Positions 7,971 to 17,149 of a stretch of DNA of 64,000 nt are shown one piece after another. The stretch covers positions 1-64,000 of the forward strand of contig JARGPR010000009.1 of NCBI GenBank assembly GCA_029210125.1, written 5' to 3'. The notes beneath the pieces are model-generated. The model was not told the DNA's origin. It ran no database searches and saw only the letters and a program-made list of their open reading frames with translations. The first letter of the stretch is position 1, and each line of letters starts with the position of its first letter. Made by a program: the position numbers and the translations under genes. The DNA comes from Pseudomonadales bacterium. Its GTDB lineage: Bacteria; Pseudomonadota; Gammaproteobacteria; Pseudomonadales; JAHRWD01.

Positions 7971-9296
7971 CTAGGTCACTGTACCCCGCAATGAATTGGG
8001 CAGTGCCTGCAGGATTTCCAGGTTCACAAATTGGCCGATTAGTGAGGCATCGCTGCTAACGAAATTCACCACGCGGTTATTTTCAGTGCGGCTTTGCAGC
8101 TGGCCTGGGTCTTTTTTGGAATACCCGGTCACCAGCACATTTTGTATGGTGCCAACCATCGCTTGACTGATCTCCATTGCCTGCTGTGTGATTCTGGATT
8201 GTAAAATGTTGAGGCGCTGCTTTTTGGTTTCTTCATCAATCGTGTCGACGAGCTCCGCTGCAGGTGTGCCGGGGCGGGCGCTGTATACAAAGCTGAAGGA
8301 GTGATCAAATTTAATCTCCTCGATTAGCTTCATGGTGTCGGCAAACTGTTGTTCAGTTTCACCGGGGAAGCCAATGATAAAGTCGCTGGAAATGCTGATG
8401 TTTGGGCGGATTGCTCGTATTCTGCGAATGATCGATTTATATTCAATAGCCGTATGACCACGTTTCATGGCCGCTAAAATTCGGTCAGAACCACTTTGAA
8501 CAGGCAGGTGTAAATGGTCCACCAATTCTGGAGTGGTTGCGTAAACCTCAATCAGTCGATCGCTGAATTCGATGGGGTGCGAGGTGGTGAAGCGAATTCG
8601 ATCAATACCCTCTATCGCAGCAACCGCTGGTATTAACTCTGCTAAATCAGCCTGATCGCCATCACTGGTTTCACCAAGGTAGGCGTTGACATTTTGACCT
8701 AGCAAATTGACTTCTCGTACGCCCTGCGCTGCCAGTTGCTCTATTTCAGTCATCACATCGTCAAACGGACGGCTAACTTCTTCGCCACGGGTATAAGGCA
8801 CTACACAAAAGGTGCAATATTTGCTGCAGCCCTCCATGATCGAAACAAAGGCGCTGGGGCCATCCACTTTTGGTGCGGGCAAATTGTCGAATTTTTCAAT
8901 CTCTGGAAAGCTGATATCGACGATAGCTTTTTCGCCGGCATGTATCTGGCTGATCATTTCTGGCAGTCGATGCAGGGTCTGGGGGCCAAATACCAGATCT
9001 ACGTAGGGCGCACGCTGGCGAATGGCTTCTCCTTCCTGGCTGGCCACGCAGCCGCCCACACCAATTAGTAGTTTTGGATTGTTTTTCTTGAGTGCCTGCC
9101 AGCGCCCTAACTGATGGAATACTTTTTCTTGGGCTTTTTCCCGAATCGAACAGGTGTTCAGTAGTAATAAATCTGCTTCGTCAGCATTGTCGGTGGGCTG
9201 TAGCTGATGTGATTCACGCAGAAGGTCAGCGATGCGGGATGAATCGTACACATTCATCTGACAGCCGTGGGTTTTAATGTGGAATTTTCCGGTCAT
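7971..9296 (-). CDS. miaB: tRNA-2-methylthio-N6-dimethylallyladenosine synthase
   Basis: MiaB adds a methylthio group to i6A37 of tRNAs reading UNN codons. Cysteines C12, C49 and C83 form the auxiliary cluster site, and CSKYCTFC (C157, C161, C164) is the radical-SAM cluster motif. The C-terminal TRAM domain covers about residues 375-438. The length of 441 is normal. It is the first gene of the minus-strand block that runs to lnt; DUF1820 is divergent upstream. Confidence 0.97.
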   Translation of the reverse strand: MTGKFHIKTHGCQMNVYDSSRIADLLRESHQLQPTDNADEADLLLLNTCSIREKAQEKVFHQLGRWQALKKNNPKLLIGVGGCVASQEGEAIRQRAPYVDLVFGPQTLHRLPEMISQIHAGEKAIVDISFPEIEKFDNLPAPKVDGPSAFVSIMEGCSKYCTFCVVPYTRGEEVSRPFDDVMTEIEQLAAQGVREVNLLGQNVNAYLGETSDGDQADLAELIPAVAAIEGIDRIRFTTSHPIEFSDRLIEVYATTPELVDHLHLPVQSGSDRILAAMKRGHTAIEYKSIIRRIRAIRPNISISSDFIIGFPGETEQQFADTMKLIEEIKFDHSFSFVYSARPGTPAAELVDTIDEETKKQRLNILQSRITQQAMEISQAMVGTIQNVLVTGYSKKDPGQLQSRTENNRVVNFVSSDASLIGQFVNLEILQALPNSLRGTVT

Positions 9297-9529
9297 AGCG
9301 TACCCGATTGGCAGGTGTTCAAAAAAGGCCGCTGATTTTACCGTGAACCCGTCACCAATCCTAGGGTCACTGGTTGTTCGCTCAGGGTGATTTTTTTGGG
9401 TTTAGGCATGGTTAATGCGCATATCCGCTCGAAATCATGGTTGATGGTCTGCAGCGCTTGAAAAGTAACCGTCGAAGCACCATATTGGTTCTCTTATTAT
9501 TGATTTCCAACCTGGGGTTAGAGTTATAG

Positions 9530-9862
9530 ATGGCTAGTCAACCGGTATACAAAGTGGTGTTTTACAATCAAAACAACGTTTTCGAGGTGTATGCGCGGCA
9601 TATATATCAGAGTGATCTGTACGGATTTATCGAAATTGAAGAGCTGGTTTTTGGTGAACGCAGTCAGCTATTAGTGGACCCGAGTGAAGAAAAGCTAAAA
9701 AGTGAATTTGATGGGGTTAAGCGCACCTATATTCCGATGCACTCTATTGTTCGAATTGATGAGGTTGAGCGAGAAGGTGCCTGTAAAATTCATGAAACCA
9801 AAGGCGAGAAGGTAACGCAATTTCCATCATCTATCATGACACCAAAAGGGAACAACGAGTAA
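9530..9862 (+). CDS. DUF1820 family protein
   Basis: This 110-residue soluble protein begins PVYKVVFYNQNNVFEVYARHI and continues with FIEIEELVFG and a proline-rich SSIMTPKG tail, a match to the DUF1820 family of gammaproteobacteria. No biochemical role is known. It stands alone, divergent from miaB with 230 bases between, and convergent with the aminotransferase. The family is often beside miaB or ybeZ-type genes, which gives no clear function. Confidence 0.8.
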   Translation: MASQPVYKVVFYNQNNVFEVYARHIYQSDLYGFIEIEELVFGERSQLLVDPSEEKLKSEFDGVKRTYIPMHSIVRIDEVEREGACKIHETKGEKVTQFPSSIMTPKGNNE

Positions 9863-9927
9863 GGTATCTTTATTCCCACTTTTATCTGGTATCGGGGCAC
9901 TGAGTTGCCTTTGCTGAGGTGTCCTTA

Positions 9928-11202
9928 TTAGTGGGATGATCGGGCGGTTGCGAGTTTTACGCAAACCACAAAAACTCGGATCGCCTGGTCCAGTTCATCA
10001 ATCGTAGGAAGAGTTGGGGCCAGTCGAATATTGCTGTTCTTGGGGTCCTTACCGTAGGGGAAAGATGCCCCCGCTGGCGTTAATTTTACACCGGCTTCCG
10101 CACAAAGTTTTACCACTTCTTTGGCCAGCCCTGGTCGCGTATTAAAGGAAATAAAATAGCCGCCTTCGGGGCGTGTCCAGGTTGATCCTGTTTGATCTCC
10201 GAGCTCTGAATCCAACAGCTCTAGAACCCTGGTAAATTTGGGTTTTATGATCGCTGCGTGTTTTTTCATGTGTGAGGTTAGCTGCTGTTGCTGGGTGAAA
10301 AACCTCGCATGCCTGAGCTGATTGACCTTGTCCGGACCAATTGAGCGGTAGCTCAAATGATCGGTAAAGATTTTTAAGTTTTCTTTGGTGCTGGAAAGGA
10401 ATGATATGCCTGCACCCGCAAAGGTGATTTTCGAGGTGGAGGCAAATTGTACCAGGTTGCTTTCAGTCCCAGCTTGTAGGCTTAGGTGTCGAATGTCGGC
10501 AATATTGGCCGGCTGGTCGGTCAGGTCGTGAACGCTGTAGGCATTATCCCAGAAAATACGGAAATCAGATGCGGCGAGTTTGCCAAGGTTCGCAATCCTC
10601 TGAATGGTTTCATCGGAGTAGATGTCTCCGGTTGGATTTGAGTATTTAGGGACGCACCATAATCCGCGAATAGATGGATCCGCCTGTAGCAGCGCTTCTA
10701 TCTGATCCATATCGGGCCCAGTACCGGTCATACCGACTGGAATCATCTCTATTCCAAGGTGTTCACAGATCGAGAAATGGCGATCGTACCCCGGTGTTGG
10801 GCACAAAAACCTTACACCACCTTCTAGTTGGTTCCATGCGGAATGATCACCCTCTAACCCATGGTGATGGGCCTGGGAAATATATTGGTACATAAAGGTC
10901 AGGCTGCTATTGCTACCAACGATGATTTCTTCGGTGGGTGCATCGAGCAACCAGGAGCCAATCTCTCGGGCTTCTTGAAGGCCATCTAGGCCCCCATAGT
11001 TTCGGCAGTCGATACCCTGCCGGCTTGTATAGTTGCCGGCCAGGATACCATCAAGTTCAACGGATAGGTCGAGTTGATCGGAACAGGGTTTGCCTCGGGT
11101 AATATCAAGATTTAGATTTAATGATTTTAACCCTTCATATACCTGGGATAGTGATTCTTCCTGAGCTTTAAGTGGATTTAAGGGCGACTCTTTATGGCTC
11201 AA
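9928..11202 (-). CDS. PLP-dependent aminotransferase (aspartate/alanine type, PF12897-like)
   Basis: This fold-type I aminotransferase has the PLP lysine in STSKITFAGAGISF and the ring-stacking region NPTGDIY. The GKPCSDQLDLS and NYGGLDGL motifs fit the unusual bacterial aspartate aminotransferase subgroup rather than AspC. The reading frame is open back to an ATG at 11292, but the extra 30 residues look unconserved. A TTG at 11202 preceded by GAGGAA is the better start in my view (424 residues). A likely role is transamination with glutamate, aspartate or alanine; the true substrate cannot be told. Confidence 0.8.
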   Translation of the reverse strand: MSHKESPLNPLKAQEESLSQVYEGLKSLNLNLDITRGKPCSDQLDLSVELDGILAGNYTSRQGIDCRNYGGLDGLQEAREIGSWLLDAPTEEIIVGSNSSLTFMYQYISQAHHHGLEGDHSAWNQLEGGVRFLCPTPGYDRHFSICEHLGIEMIPVGMTGTGPDMDQIEALLQADPSIRGLWCVPKYSNPTGDIYSDETIQRIANLGKLAASDFRIFWDNAYSVHDLTDQPANIADIRHLSLQAGTESNLVQFASTSKITFAGAGISFLSSTKENLKIFTDHLSYRSIGPDKVNQLRHARFFTQQQQLTSHMKKHAAIIKPKFTRVLELLDSELGDQTGSTWTRPEGGYFISFNTRPGLAKEVVKLCAEAGVKLTPAGASFPYGKDPKNSNIRLAPTLPTIDELDQAIRVFVVCVKLATARSSH

Positions 11203-11384
11203 ACTAAATTCCTCATGGTGTTGACAGTTTTGGCTATGGTTTCTGGAAGCGGGCTGGTGGCGAAAAGTAAAATCCGAGCGCTCTAAGAACAAGTTCTGCG
11301 CGCGAAGTGCTATACGTGTTCCTGTATGTATAGTGTAGCGATACCCAATCGAACAGACATCTGAATCTTAGGATTACCGTTATT

Positions 11385-11441
11385 TTGCGGAGTGGGTTAG
11401 CAGTAACCCATACTAGCTGAGTGATACATCACCCTCCGCAA
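11385..11441. other. Nested inverted repeats, possible structured RNA
   Basis: TTGCGGAG (11385-11392) pairs with CTCCGCAA (11434-11441). Inside lie two complete hairpins: TGGGTTA-GCAG-TAACCCA (11393-11410) and GTGAT-AC-ATCAC (11421-11432). Together they would give a three-way junction of 57 bases. It sits in the gene-free 11293-11760 between the aminotransferase and the DUF6316 gene. The rest of that interval shows only a small stem (AACCTTATCAGGTT near 11480) and no gene I can support. No known riboswitch or ribozyme class is recognised. Confidence 0.5.
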
Positions 11442-11760
11442 TCCCTAACGGAACGTAGAAAAATGGGAAAATACCACAAAACCTTATCAGGTTGGAAATT
11501 AAGTGTGTTTGCAAAAAAGTACGCATCTAACATGCCTGGCGGTGGGAGGCGCTATACCGTTTTATATTTTAGTAGCTTACCTATATTCAAAATCACTCTA
11601 ATGGGTCGGGGATTTATCAACTAGTATAAAGTTGCGCTTGTTTAATAATTTCGACGGGTTTATGCATTGTGTCGGAGTTAGAAGAGTTTTGCAGCTAGCA
11701 ATTATTACATAGATGCAAAATCGTGTGAGTGTTTTGGTACTTTCACAGGAGGGCTAAAGT

Positions 11761-11979
11761 ATGTATGTCAATCGAGACGGTGAGCAGGGGCTACAGGGCG
11801 ATAGATCTGAACGTTTTTTCCAGATGGATGCTACCTGGTATTTTGCAGTCAGGGGAGGGCGCCAAATGGGACCTTATCAGACCAAACGCGATGCTATTCG
11901 AGCTTCTGGTGAGTATATTCGCGGTCAATCCAAATTAAACATGGTGAGGGCGGCCGCTGGTAACAGAGCAATGAGCTAA
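11761..11979 (+). CDS. DUF6316-like small protein
   Basis: This 72-residue protein has the core WYFAVRGGRQMGPYQTKRDA, typical of the small DUF6316 family. The start is supported by AGGAGGGC seven bases upstream. The gene ends with a strong terminator at 12011-12033, so it is monocistronic. It has no signal peptide and no cysteines. Function is unknown; the long untranslated interval upstream suggests regulated expression. The longer overlapping frame starting at 11729 is a shadow. Confidence 0.7.
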   Translation: MYVNRDGEQGLQGDRSERFFQMDATWYFAVRGGRQMGPYQTKRDAIRASGEYIRGQSKLNMVRAAAGNRAMS

Positions 11980-12010
11980 TGAAATGTGGTTGATTGTTCG
12001 CTATTGAGAA

Positions 12011-12036
12011 GGGAGGCTCAGCCTCCCTTTTTTATG
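12011..12036 (+). terminator. Intrinsic terminator after DUF6316 gene
   Basis: The stem GGGAGGC-TCA-GCCTCCC is followed directly by TTTTTT, a textbook Rho-independent terminator. It separates the plus-strand small gene from the minus-strand zapE that ends 15 bases further on. Confidence 0.92.
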
Positions 12037-12049
12037 ACTGTTTGATCCG

Positions 12050-13147
12050 TCAGGGTTTGTGTTCACGAGCCAGATATTCTTCCGACTGCATCTCCAGCAG
12101 CCTGCTACAGGTCCGCTCAAACTCAAACTCGAGTATTTTTCCGGCGTATAGGTGTTCAATAGCTACCTCAGCCGACACAATCAGTTTGACACTCCTGTCG
12201 TAAAATTCATCGATTAGATTGATAAAGCGTCGTGCTAAATCTTCTGTTTCAATATTGAATTGTGGTACGTTACTGATCAATACAGTGTGAAATATACGTG
12301 CCAATTCGATGTAATCATTTTGGCTGCGCGGGCCATTGCAGAGTTCGTCGAACTCAAACCAGACTACATCTTCAATGCTGTGTCGGGGTGTCATTTCTCT
12401 ACCCTCAATAATCAGCGGTTCGGAGTCCTCAAGGTCGGAGCAGCTTAGAAGCTGGAAACTCTTGTTTAAACTGGTTTCCGCCGGGCCGTCCAGTGGGCTG
12501 TGATAAAGTTCAGCGCTCTGTAAAGCGCGCAGTCGATGGTCTGTGCCTCCATCGACCTGTACGGATTTAGTATGCTGGTTCAGTAACGCAATGGCCGGCA
12601 AAAACTGTGAACGCTGTAGACCGTTTTCATAGAGGCGATCTGGAGCGATATTGGATGTGGTTACTAGGCACATACCATTGGCAAACATGTGCTCCAGTAG
12701 TCGGCCAAGAATCATGGCGTCGGTGATGTCGGATACAAAAAATTCGTCGAAACAGATCACTCGCGCTCGCGTTGCCAAGTCCGCACCGATGCTTTTGAGC
12801 GGGTCTTCTGCGCCCTCTAACTCCTTAAGTCGGTGGTGGACTTTTTGCATAAATCGGTGGAAATGAATCCGGGTTTTATTCTCAAACGGCAGGCATTCAT
12901 AAAACAGATCCATTAAATAGGTTTTGCCGCGCCCGACGCCACCCCAAAAATAGAGACCGCGTTCAGGTTGCGCGGTTTGTTCCTCAAAGCGGCGCCTAAA
13001 GCGCTGCAACAAGCCGGTAGGTGCGGCAGCCGGCGCAGTCAGTCGTTCGTAGAGGTCTTGAAGTTGCTTGACAGCCGCTTCCTGAGCCGGGTCAAAATTA
13101 AAACCTTCTTGCTGTAAGTCTTTGCGGTATTTCTCGATGGGTGTCAT
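12050..13147 (-). CDS. zapE: Cell division ATPase ZapE (AFG1-like)
   Basis: This 365-residue AAA-type ATPase has Walker A GGVGRGKTYLMD at about residue 69 and Walker B VICFDEFFV at about residue 134. The family includes mitochondrial AFG1; bacterial ZapE interacts with FtsZ and affects the Z ring late in division. It lies upstream of the DUF6316 terminator and downstream of the alpha/beta hydrolase on the same strand. The gap of 29 bases suggests a two-gene operon. Confidence 0.94.
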   Translation of the reverse strand: MTPIEKYRKDLQQEGFNFDPAQEAAVKQLQDLYERLTAPAAAPTGLLQRFRRRFEEQTAQPERGLYFWGGVGRGKTYLMDLFYECLPFENKTRIHFHRFMQKVHHRLKELEGAEDPLKSIGADLATRARVICFDEFFVSDITDAMILGRLLEHMFANGMCLVTTSNIAPDRLYENGLQRSQFLPAIALLNQHTKSVQVDGGTDHRLRALQSAELYHSPLDGPAETSLNKSFQLLSCSDLEDSEPLIIEGREMTPRHSIEDVVWFEFDELCNGPRSQNDYIELARIFHTVLISNVPQFNIETEDLARRFINLIDEFYDRSVKLIVSAEVAIEHLYAGKILEFEFERTCSRLLEMQSEEYLAREHKP

Positions 13148-13176
13148 ATGGGGCTTTGAGGTCTTACGGTTGTTAG

Positions 13177-13812
13177 TTATAGGGTGGTAGCGTCAAGTAA
13201 TCGTTGCTTGAGTGTAACGAGCTGTCCATGGAAAAAGTGGCTGGTATTGTCCATTTGGATCAAGTGAATAGCCGATTCATTGTTCGTCACCCAAGCAATG
13301 ACCTTGTCAGCAGGCACTACCTCATCCTCCATGCCTTGAACCACTATGGTTGGGCAGTTGTGGTTGGCGTAATTTTGAAAGTCAAAGTGATGTACCGGCG
13401 GAGCTACCAGGATAACGCGTTTTAGTCTGGGGTCATTTTGTAGACGCATGGCACCTGCAGCAGCGATGTAGGAGCCAAATGAGAAGCCCGCCAGCTCTAT
13501 TTCCGTCGGTTGTACATTAAGCATAAGCCAGTCGATGATTGTGGTCAGGTCATCAACTTCACCAACTCCTTCATCATAGCTTCCTTCGCTAGCACCGACC
13601 CCGCGAAAATTAAACCGGATGACCGGAATAGACAGATCTCGATAAAAACGGGCCAGAGTATGCACTACTTTGTTGTGCATATTGCCACCGAACATGGGGT
13701 GAGGGTGGCAGATTACCGCAACCCTTTTGGGCGGTTTGGCGCTCTGTTCGATGGCTTCGGATAACAGGCATTCGATCGATCCAGAGGGCCCGTCAATTAA
13801 AATTGGGTGCAA
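13177..13812 (-). CDS. Alpha/beta hydrolase
   Basis: This 211-residue single-domain hydrolase has HPHPMFGGNMHNKVV (oxyanion region), RFNFRGVGASEG, the nucleophile elbow GFSFGS, and a C-terminal HFFHGQL with the catalytic His. The acid is probably the Asp in GMEDEVVPADKV. The family belongs to small dienelactone hydrolase-like esterases with unknown substrates. No signal peptide is present, so it is cytoplasmic. It precedes zapE on the same strand. Confidence 0.82.
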   Translation of the reverse strand: MHPILIDGPSGSIECLLSEAIEQSAKPPKRVAVICHPHPMFGGNMHNKVVHTLARFYRDLSIPVIRFNFRGVGASEGSYDEGVGEVDDLTTIIDWLMLNVQPTEIELAGFSFGSYIAAAGAMRLQNDPRLKRVILVAPPVHHFDFQNYANHNCPTIVVQGMEDEVVPADKVIAWVTNNESAIHLIQMDNTSHFFHGQLVTLKQRLLDATTL

Positions 13813-14044
13813 AATAATGTGCTCTAAAACAGTTTTGAATATGAAAATTATAGACTTAGTATTGGTGTCGAATGTTTTTGTTCACGGGCCTGAAATGCTT
13901 GTTGCAGCGCCGGTATTATCTCGAAATGCGCTTCAGAAGGGTAGGGTAATCGTACAGGTAGTGATTATGGCTGATGGCTAGATATTCATTGTCCACCAGC
14001 TGGTGTTACCATAACAATTTTGATGACTGAGTGAATTGGAGTCT

Positions 14045-15271
14045 ATGCAAGTATATTTGGTAGGCGGGGCTGTTCGGGATCGAATACTTGGGTTGCCGGT
14101 GCGCGAGCGCGACTGGGTTGTGGTGGGTGCAACGCCTGAAGAGCTGACTGGGCAAGGTTACCAGCAAGTTGGAAAAGGGTTTCCTGTGTTTCTTCACCCT
14201 GATAGCAAAGAGGAGTATGCACTGGCGCGATCCGAAAAAAAAATCGGTAAGGGCTATTTGGGGTTTGAAACCGCTTTTGATCCAAATATTACCCTTGAGG
14301 AAGATTTGCTGCGCCGCGACTTAACCGTCAATGCAATTGCGGAATGTAGCGATGGCAGATTGATCGACCCCTATGGTGGCCAGCAAGATCTTGAAAACCG
14401 CATCTTGCGGCATGTTTCAGATGCTTTTGTGGAAGACCCACTGAGGGTTCTGCGTGTCGCCAGATTTGCTGCTCGATTCGCTCACCTTGGTTTCCGTATT
14501 GCGGATTCGACTATGGATTTGCTGCGAGAAATCAGTAGTTCAGGGGAGCTAGCAGAGTTAACTGCTGAAAGAGTCTGGAGGGAGATGGATCGGGCATTGG
14601 GGGAACCTGGTGCAGTGGTGTTTTTTGAGGTGTTGCGAGAGTGTGGCGCACTTGTGGAAATTCTACCTGAATTAGATCAGCTATTCGGTGTGCCGCAGCC
14701 AGAAAAATACCACCCCGAAATAGATACCGGTATTCATAGCTTAATGGTGCTGGGTCGGGCTGTTGAATTAACAAACGATAGAGCTGTACGTTTTGCTGCT
14801 TTGTTACACGATTTAGGCAAGGGCGTGACGGATCCAGCACTTTGGCCAAGACATATAGGGCATGAACAAAAGGGCAAGCCATTGGTCGAGCAGCTATGTG
14901 CTCGTTTGACGGTTCCCAAAGATTATCGCCAGCTCGCAGTATCGGTCGCTGAGCATCATGGGCGTTGCCATCAGGCGGGGGAGATGCGGCCAGATACCTT
15001 ATTGAGATTACTAGAATCGCTGGATCTGTTTCGTCGGCCGGAGCGGCTGGAGCCTTTTTTGATCGCGTGTACTGCTGATTCGCAGGGGCGTCCCGGCTGG
15101 GAGTGTGTGGAATACCCTCAGGCAGAAGTAGTGCGCAGAGCTTATAGAGCCGCGATCATTCCGAATGCGAAAACGTTAATTGAAACGGGTATCAAAGGAG
15201 AGCAGGTGGGGGCGGAACTCAGGCACCTTCGTGTTGATGCAATTGCATCAGAATTTTTGCAGCTTGGCTGA
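14045..15271 (+). CDS. cca: CCA tRNA nucleotidyltransferase with HD domain
   Basis: The enzyme adds or repairs the 3' CCA end of tRNA. The class II signature is at the start (MQVYLVGGAVRD, then RERDWVVVG), followed by RRDLTVNAIA and the HD phosphohydrolase motif LHDLGKGVTD at about residue 255. The start ATG at 14045 is preceded by GGAG and matches the usual N-terminus. The frame can be extended to a TTG nine bases upstream, which I do not prefer. It is about 408 residues, normal for the HD-containing gammaproteobacterial form. It is divergent from the hydrolase and is followed by a small perfect inverted repeat (GGTTAAAA-T-TTTTAACC) at 15272-15288. Confidence 0.95.
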   Translation: MQVYLVGGAVRDRILGLPVRERDWVVVGATPEELTGQGYQQVGKGFPVFLHPDSKEEYALARSEKKIGKGYLGFETAFDPNITLEEDLLRRDLTVNAIAECSDGRLIDPYGGQQDLENRILRHVSDAFVEDPLRVLRVARFAARFAHLGFRIADSTMDLLREISSSGELAELTAERVWREMDRALGEPGAVVFFEVLRECGALVEILPELDQLFGVPQPEKYHPEIDTGIHSLMVLGRAVELTNDRAVRFAALLHDLGKGVTDPALWPRHIGHEQKGKPLVEQLCARLTVPKDYRQLAVSVAEHHGRCHQAGEMRPDTLLRLLESLDLFRRPERLEPFLIACTADSQGRPGWECVEYPQAEVVRRAYRAAIIPNAKTLIETGIKGEQVGAELRHLRVDAIASEFLQLG

Positions 15272-15388
15272 GGTTAAAATTTTTAACCTGATGGCCGAGG
15301 GACAGCCATTAAGAATGACAGGCGCGATGAGATGCCGATTGCATGAACCGTGCGTACCCATAGGCTGCGTGCCGGATGTAACTAACAA

Positions 15389-15425
15389 CAATCGGCAGGC
15401 CCATTTTATTAGGCCGCCGATTGCT
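15389..15425 (-). terminator. Terminator-like hairpin of the cold shock gene
   Basis: CAATCGGC-A-GGCC and GGCC-GCCGATTG form a stem of about 12 pairs around CATTTTATTA. Read on the minus strand the stem is followed by TTGTTGTTAG, a moderate U tract. It is 30 bases after the stop of the cold shock gene, so it probably ends that transcript. Confidence 0.75.
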
Positions 15426-15453
15426 AGAAGGTATTTCTAGCCAGGATTAAGGC

Positions 15454-15663
15454 TTAAGCAGGTGTTACGTTTTCTGCTTGAAGTCCTTTTTGTCCCTGGG
15501 TTACTTCCATTGTTACTTTTTGGCCTTCATAAAGGGTCTTACGACCGCTGCCATTGATGGCGCTATGATGAACAAAAACATCCTTGCCGCTTTCTTGTTC
15601 AATGAAGCCGAAACCTTTTTCGTCATTGAACCACTTAACGGTACCTTCGATTATATCTGACAT
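15454..15663 (-). CDS. Cold shock protein (CspA family)
   Basis: This 69-residue single OB-fold protein carries the RNA-binding motifs KGFGFIE (RNP1) and VFVHHSAI (RNP2), with TVKWFNDE near the start. It binds single-stranded RNA or DNA and acts as an RNA chaperone. Length is typical. Its leader contains two palindromes (see 15695-15742), which could take part in temperature- or stress-dependent control as in other csp genes. Which paralog it is cannot be told. Confidence 0.95.
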   Translation of the reverse strand: MSDIIEGTVKWFNDEKGFGFIEQESGKDVFVHHSAINGSGRKTLYEGQKVTMEVTQGQKGLQAENVTPA

Positions 15664-15694
15664 ATCTCTCTCACTCTTACACTTAAGTATTGCG

Positions 15695-15742
15695 CCAAAA
15701 AATTTGGCATTATGTTAATAGCAATCTTCAAAATTGAAGATT
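15695..15742 (-). promoter_or_regulatory. Two palindromes in the cold shock gene leader/promoter
   Basis: GCCAAAAAATTTGGC lies at about 15695-15709, about 30 bases upstream of the csp start codon, and AATCTTCAA-AA-TTGAAGATT at 15723-15742 has perfect 9-base arms. The first could be a hairpin in the 5' leader. The second has almost no loop and looks more like a dimeric regulator's operator. No regulator is identified. Confidence 0.45.
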
Positions 15743-15778
15743 AACTCATTGTTTAGGGTAGTTAATCCGTTGACTGGA

Positions 15779-15952
15779 TCAATCCTCGCGAAATGCATTG
15801 GATTTACGCACATCAAACTTTAGTCGCAAACGTTCAGAAATGGCCGAACGCCAGTCAATCGCCGAGGATTGTCCGGGAAGGTTACTTCTAGGGTCGTTAT
15901 TGCCTGTAGGAAGGGCAAGCTGCTCGGTGAGCCCGAGTGCAAGATATCTCAT
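15779..15952 (-). CDS. Possible small ORF of 57 residues
   Basis: An ATG frame on the minus strand runs for 57 codons between tsaD and the cold shock gene, with a mixed, protein-like composition beginning MRYLALGLTEQ. No clear ribosome binding site precedes the ATG and no family is recognised. It fills a gap of almost 400 bases that otherwise holds nothing but the csp leader. It may be a small gene or chance. Confidence 0.25.
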   Translation of the reverse strand: MRYLALGLTEQLALPTGNNDPRSNLPGQSSAIDWRSAISERLRLKFDVRKSNAFRED

Positions 15953-16060
15953 TTCTAGTTTGGAGGGTGCGCTAGCTACTCTGTTTTTTATGGTGCTGGT
16001 ACTACGCCTTTACTATACAATGCGTTTTTCAAAATGGCTAGGGATATTCCAAATTAAATT

Positions 16061-17086
16061 TCAAACATTGGCTGCGGGTTTTAGTTCGTCTATCGGCCAG
16101 CGCGGCTGCGCGCTGAATTGTAACCCCGAGGTTTCACCAGCCAGCAGGCGTTGACAGCCTGCGAAGGCAATCATTACGCCGTTATCGGTGCAATATTCGG
16201 GGCGAGGGAAATAGAGCCTGGCATTTTCATCTACGACCATTTCTTCAAGTTTTTTGCGTAGCGATCGGTTTGCACTAACCCCGCCTGCAATAATTAGTGA
16301 TGAAATGCCGGTCTGTTGGATTGCGCGCCGGCATTTGATGGCGAGAGTATCCACGACCGCCTCTTCAAAAGCATAGGCAATGTCGGCCCGAGTCTGTCCG
16401 TCGAGATTATCTTTGTCGCGCTCCGAGGCGATGGTATTCAGCGTAAAGGTTTTAAGCCCACTAAAGCTGAAATCAAGACCTGGGCGATTGGTCATGGGGC
16501 GTGGAAACTTGAACCTGCCTGGGGTTCCCTTGCTAGCTAGTTTTGCTACCTGCGGCCCTCCCGGGTAGGATAATCCAAGCATTTTCGCCGCTTTGTCAAA
16601 GGCTTCACCTGCGGCGTCGTCAAGGGAGTCGCCGAGTAATCGGTATTTCCCGATCCCCTGTACATCGACTAACTGAGTGTGCCCTCCGGAAACCAGCAGA
16701 GCAATAAAGGGAAATTCTGGCGCAGGGTTTTCAAGCATTGGCGCGAGCAGATGACCTTCCATATGATGTATCCCCAGGGCGGGTACACCCCAGGCCATTG
16801 CTAATGAGCGCCCGATAGCGGCACCTACCATTAAGGCACCCATCAGGCCGGGCCCCTGGGTGTAAGCAATGGCATCAATAGGCTTTTTCGAATCGACTAG
16901 AACTTGCTTGATCAGAGGGATTGTTTTGCGGATATGATCGCGGGAAGCGAGTTCTGGAACCACCCCACCATATTCGATATGCAGATCGATTTGGCTATAC
17001 AGTGCTTCGGATATCAGGCCTTCTTCGCTGTCATAAATGGCGACACCAGTTTCATCGCACGAGGTTTCGATTCCTAATACTCTCAT
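16061..17086 (-). CDS. tsaD: tRNA threonylcarbamoyladenosine transferase TsaD
   Basis: TsaD transfers the threonylcarbamoyl group to A37 of ANN-decoding tRNAs. The metal site HHMEGH lies at residues 107-112 (H108, H112), with GVSANRSLR and [10 protein letters not shown] nearer the C-terminus. The 341 residues match the normal length. It works with TsaB, TsaC and TsaE; tsaE is in this window at 30911. tsaD is often divergent from rpsU in gammaproteobacteria, but here rpsU is about 4.6 kb away behind other genes, a rearranged arrangement. Confidence 0.97.
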   Translation of the reverse strand: MRVLGIETSCDETGVAIYDSEEGLISEALYSQIDLHIEYGGVVPELASRDHIRKTIPLIKQVLVDSKKPIDAIAYTQGPGLMGALMVGAAIGRSLAMAWGVPALGIHHMEGHLLAPMLENPAPEFPFIALLVSGGHTQLVDVQGIGKYRLLGDSLDDAAGEAFDKAAKMLGLSYPGGPQVAKLASKGTPGRFKFPRPMTNRPGLDFSFSGLKTFTLNTIASERDKDNLDGQTRADIAYAFEEAVVDTLAIKCRRAIQQTGISSLIIAGGVSANRSLRKKLEEMVVDENARLYFPRPEYCTDNGVMIAFAGCQRLLAGETSGLQFSAQPRWPIDELKPAANV

Positions 17087-17149
17087 AGTTCACTTTTGGT
17101 TTTTTTTTGGTCCGCAGATGTCTTGGTCTGAACGTGGATGTGGCCTGTG

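Noticed and set aside
11385-11441. Hammerhead-type ribozyme suggested by a three-way junction with CTGAGTGA
   Set aside because: The conserved CUGANGA and GAAA core residues are not present in the right places.
11421-11624. 67-residue plus-strand frame in the gap before the DUF6316 gene
   Set aside because: It starts inside the hairpin element, has no ribosome binding site and no recognisable pattern; treated as chance.
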